From Pseudotamlana agarivorans (GTDB lineage: Bacteria > Bacteroidota > Bacteroidia > Flavobacteriales > Flavobacteriaceae), in contig NZ_LXEI01000013.1 of NCBI RefSeq assembly GCF_001642835.1, positions 112,228 to 176,227 of the forward strand: a DNA stretch of 64,000 nt. The letters run 5' to 3'. Both the position numbers and the translations under genes were made by a program. The notes under the pieces were generated by a model. That model searched no databases. It was not told where the DNA came from and saw only the letters and a program-made list of their open reading frames with translations. Positions 60,912 through 64,000 of this stretch are shown piece by piece. Position 1 is the first letter of the stretch. Each line of letters starts with the position of its first letter.

Positions 60912-63716
60912 TTATTTTATAGGTTTAATTACAACTTCATAAGTTTCACCCTTCTTAATGACATGCTTAACAAAAGCTTTCACATCTTTAACAGTAATGT
61001 TATTTACGATGTCTTCGAAATTTTCTGGACTATTCATATTATAACCTTCACGGTAGAAATTTGTAAGTAAACTCATGTCGTACCTGTTATAATCTTGTTG
61101 TTGTTTGCGTTCTTTTAAATAATTAGTTGTTGTTTTATCTAAATCAACTTGATTAATATCACCGTTCGCAATTTTTTGTAATTCATCATGAACAATAGCA
61201 ATTAACTTTTCTACTTTATCTGGATTACAATCGAAGCTTACAGCAATATAGGCTTGCTCTTTAGGACGTTTAACCACATCTGCGGAAGCACCAGCACCAT
61301 AAGTTCCACCTTCCTGTTCTCTTAAGGTTTCTGTAAATCTAAGTGTTAGTATATCTCCAACAGTTTGAGCAACCAAATTATTTTTCAAGCTATATTTCAT
61401 ATCATTTTTATACGCGATACGAACTGAGCTTTTAGGATCTTCCATTTTCAAAAAGACATCTTTATCAATTTTATGACTTACCCATTCTACTGAATTATCT
61501 TTCCATTGTTCTTTTTTATCGGTAGTTGGAATACTAGCAATATACTTTTCTAATAACGGTTTTAAGGTTTCCTTATCAATGTCTCCAACAATAAAGAATT
61601 CAAAATCTGCTGCATTATTAAAACGATCTAGATAAATAGCTTTCATTTTATCCATCGAAACTTTAGCCACATATTCTTTAGTAAACAAAGCTTTTTTAGG
61701 ATTATTTTTACCGTAAATCGATACCGTAACGCTATCGTTTATTTTCTGATTGATATCATTACTTTTTCTAATGATATAACTATCGATATTACCCATAAGA
61801 ACATCATAGGCATCGGCATCAAAGCGAGGTTTCACAAAACGCAAGTAAGCCATTTGAAGCATGGTTTCAACATCTTTAGCTGTTGATGACCCACTAACAC
61901 TTTCAGTTAAGCCATTTACTTTAACTCTTGATGAAGCAGATTTACCGGCTAAGACTTTTTCTAAATCTGTAGCTGAATAATCTCCTAACCCTGATGCTGA
62001 AACAAAATTACCTAATAAACTCGCCGAAGGTAAATCGGCATCACTAAGCAAAGAAGTTCCTCCATAGCTTAAAGCGTTTAGGCTCACATCGTTTTTATTT
62101 TTATCAGCAAATTTATAATGCACTTTGATACCATTGTCTAAAACAAAGGTTGTTGCTCCAATGGCTTCGTTATGTTCTTCCTTAATAATTTTACCAGGTT
62201 TAAGAGAAATACCAGACATTAAAGATTTCCCAGCGAATTCATCTGAATAAGCTACTAAATTGGGATTAGTCTCAGCATTATGAATAATACTTAAAGCCTC
62301 ATCCTCTGTTAAATTTTTATTTCCTTTAACACCGGTAACGAAAACAGAACGATTTTTTTGCGTGTATAGCGATTTTAAATGGTTGTGTATTTCTTCAGGA
62401 GTTAGACTAGCAAAAATCTGTTTAACGAGTTCAAAATCTTTAGTTATATCCGTCATTGCAGAATTCTCTAAATAATTGTTTTGAATGTCTGAAGCAATTC
62501 TAGCATGAGATTGATCGTCAATTTTAGAAATTTGATTTTCGTAATACGTTGTAAATTCAGTTTCTGTACGTTCAATTTCTGAAGGTGTAAATCCAAATTT
62601 AACCGCACGATTTAATTCTTCCATAGCTGATTTGAAAGCTTCGTGTTGCTGATTTGGTTTCGGATAAACATTCACACTAAAGTTATTAGCTGTTCTTGAA
62701 AGGCTTCCGTATCCCATTCGAACTCCTAAAAATGGTGCGTCTGGCTTTTGAGTGAGTTCTTTAATACGATTTGATAGCATTGAACTAATCATGCTATTTA
62801 GAAGGGATTCTTTTAAGTCACCTACCGTTTCATCTTTTAATGATTTAGGGTGACGAATAGTAAAGCTAATGTTCGAGGTAGTAACTTCATCATCCATAGC
62901 TATACCATACAGCATCTTTTCATTATCTGGGATATTAACTTCAGTACGTGGTTTAGGATTTTTAATAGGTGCAATTGGAGAAAACAGTTTTATGATTTTC
63001 TGTTCCATTTCATCAACATCAATATCACCAACAACAGCAATGGCTTGTAAATCGGTTCTATACCAATCATGATAGAAATCACGTAGCACTTGATATTTGA
63101 AATTCTCAACAATCGACATTAAACCAATAGGCATACGATCGGCGTAAATGGTATTATTATAACGCACATCAAGAGATTGCTGTAGAATTCGCATGCCTCC
63201 ATTTTGTCTTGTACGCCATTCTTCTTTAATCACGCCACGTTCTGCATCAATTTCATCTTCTGTTAAAAGCAAATCATCTGCCCAATCATGTAAAACCAAC
63301 AAACAAGTATCGATTAATTCTGGCGTAGTAGGAATGTTATTCATATTATAAACAGTCTCATCAAAAGCTGTATATGCATTAATATCTTTTCCAAAAACAG
63401 CACCATGCTTTTGAAGTGTATTTAGTACTTCTTTACCTTCAAAGTGCTTTGTCCCGTTAAACGCCATATGCTCCAAAAAGTGCGCTAAACCTTGTTGATC
63501 ATCATTCTCTAATACAGATCCCACATTTTGAATAATGTAGTAGCTTGCTGCGTCTTTAGTCACATCGGTACTCGAGATATAGTATGTTAAACCATTAGGG
63601 AGTACGCCTTTCTTAATTTTAGAATTTGTAGATAGAGGTTCGTTAAGATTTAAAGTTTGTGCTGTAGCATTAAAACTTACAGCAACAAGAAATAGGTATT
63701 GTAAAATACGCTTCAT
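60912..63716 (-). CDS. M16 family zinc metallopeptidase (pitrilysin-like)
   Basis: A 934-residue exported peptidase: signal peptide (1-19, ending ATAQ), an N-terminal M16 half with the inverted zinc motif H79-F-L-E82-H83 and the distal Glu in ERGVIKEEW near 160, and a second M16-like half (about 500-934) without zinc motif but with the R/Y substrate site in the final third. Long-chain form as in insulinase/pitrilysin and Bacteroidota peptidases. Degrades peptides in the periplasm or at the surface; its partner DsbD-alpha-like protein is encoded directly downstream. Confidence 0.94.
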   Translation of the reverse strand: MKRILQYLFLVAVSFNATAQTLNLNEPLSTNSKIKKGVLPNGLTYYISSTDVTKDAASYYIIQNVGSVLENDDQQGLAHFLEHMAFNGTKHFEGKEVLNTLQKHGAVFGKDINAYTAFDETVYNMNNIPTTPELIDTCLLVLHDWADDLLLTEDEIDAERGVIKEEWRTRQNGGMRILQQSLDVRYNNTIYADRMPIGLMSIVENFKYQVLRDFYHDWYRTDLQAIAVVGDIDVDEMEQKIIKLFSPIAPIKNPKPRTEVNIPDNEKMLYGIAMDDEVTTSNISFTIRHPKSLKDETVGDLKESLLNSMISSMLSNRIKELTQKPDAPFLGVRMGYGSLSRTANNFSVNVYPKPNQQHEAFKSAMEELNRAVKFGFTPSEIERTETEFTTYYENQISKIDDQSHARIASDIQNNYLENSAMTDITKDFELVKQIFASLTPEEIHNHLKSLYTQKNRSVFVTGVKGNKNLTEDEALSIIHNAETNPNLVAYSDEFAGKSLMSGISLKPGKIIKEEHNEAIGATTFVLDNGIKVHYKFADKNKNDVSLNALSYGGTSLLSDADLPSASLLGNFVSASGLGDYSATDLEKVLAGKSASSRVKVNGLTESVSGSSTAKDVETMLQMAYLRFVKPRFDADAYDVLMGNIDSYIIRKSNDINQKINDSVTVSIYGKNNPKKALFTKEYVAKVSMDKMKAIYLDRFNNAADFEFFIVGDIDKETLKPLLEKYIASIPTTDKKEQWKDNSVEWVSHKIDKDVFLKMEDPKSSVRIAYKNDMKYSLKNNLVAQTVGDILTLRFTETLREQEGGTYGAGASADVVKRPKEQAYIAVSFDCNPDKVEKLIAIVHDELQKIANGDINQVDLDKTTTNYLKERKQQQDYNRYDMSLLTNFYREGYNMNSPENFEDIVNNITVKDVKAFVKHVIKKGETYEVVIKPIK

Positions 63717-64000
63717 GGACCAGAATTTAATTATTTATATGAAATGATTGATATTGATTACAAAATGGGTTAAGAAAACCATACTAAACTTATTTTAAAG
63801 CATAAAAACACAAATTAATGAGTAATAATCCTCTTAATGAAACATTTATGATGCCTTTAACAGGAATAAGGTAATCAAAGAAAATGAATTATAATTAATG
63901 TAATGTAACCTTTATTACACTGAAGGAGAATAATGTGTAACGAATTGGTTATTTCATGATGGTTCTTGCTACTACTGTGCCCCAATAACTATCAAGCTCA
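63717..64000. other. non-coding tail of the window
   Basis: No ORF of coding character, RNA gene or clear promoter is seen between the M16 gene start and the end of the window. AT-rich with short AATGTAA-type repeats. Confidence 0.4.

Noticed and set aside
1..64000. Mobile elements, integrases, phage genes or CRISPR arrays
   Set aside because: None of their proteins or repeat structures was found on either strand.

Overview
The window is chromosomal DNA of a marine-type flavobacterium (Bacteroidota, Flavobacteriaceae-like). This rests on low GC content, -7 boxes of the TAnnTTTG type, a tRNA gene without encoded CCA, a dcw cluster running mraZ-rsmH-ftsL-ftsI-murE-mraY-murD-ftsW-murG-murC-ftsQ-ftsA-ftsZ, and many flavobacterial protein families (DarA/DarB, WG repeats, GYDIA-type GHMP kinase, FtsZ with a long acidic linker). 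No insertion sequence, prophage, CRISPR array or integrase was seen.

Region 1 (about 0.5-20.2 kb) is a specialised-metabolite locus of the flexirubin / dialkylresorcinol plus aryl-polyene type. A 22-gene minus-strand operon runs from an acyl carrier protein (17267) to a small secreted protein (479). It holds an LpxL-like acyltransferase, DarA and DarB, three hotdog dehydratase-like proteins, two further ketosynthases with intact triads, two catalytically dead ketosynthase-like partners, a second ACP, an O-methyltransferase-like enzyme, a thioesterase, an ABC-2 exporter pair, a BtrH-like protein, LolA, a polysaccharide deacetylase-like protein and several small envelope proteins. A WG-repeat protein and a divergent flavin-dependent halogenase-like gene sit at the upstream end. 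The ketoreductase, starter-unit (ammonia-lyase, CoA/ACP ligase), glycosyltransferase and MMPL exporter genes usual in such clusters are not in the window.

Region 2 (20.2-24.1 kb) carries two unrelated HExxH metallopeptidases, a DUF4136-like lipoprotein with a striking Trp/Tyr tract, a beta-barrel protein, two strong hairpin terminators and tRNA-Arg(TCG).

Region 3 (24.1-40.5 kb) is yqeY followed by the complete division and cell-wall (dcw) cluster on the minus strand, tightly packed and ending in a terminator behind ftsZ. Upstream of mraZ are three perfect TGTGGTA repeats at a 10-bp period, which I read as the MraZ autoregulatory operator.

Region 4 (40.7-64 kb) is mixed housekeeping and envelope biology: alpha/beta hydrolase and yihA; a lone OppC-type permease and a Prc-type protease; surE-small membrane gene-lpxB-NlpC/P60-comEC; a thioredoxin; a peptide-utilisation group (two POT transporters and a DPP-IV-like peptidase); class II HMG-CoA reductase with a GHMP kinase (mevalonate route); a bile-acid:sodium-symporter-family protein; a stand-alone DsbD alpha-like domain; and an M16 peptidase.
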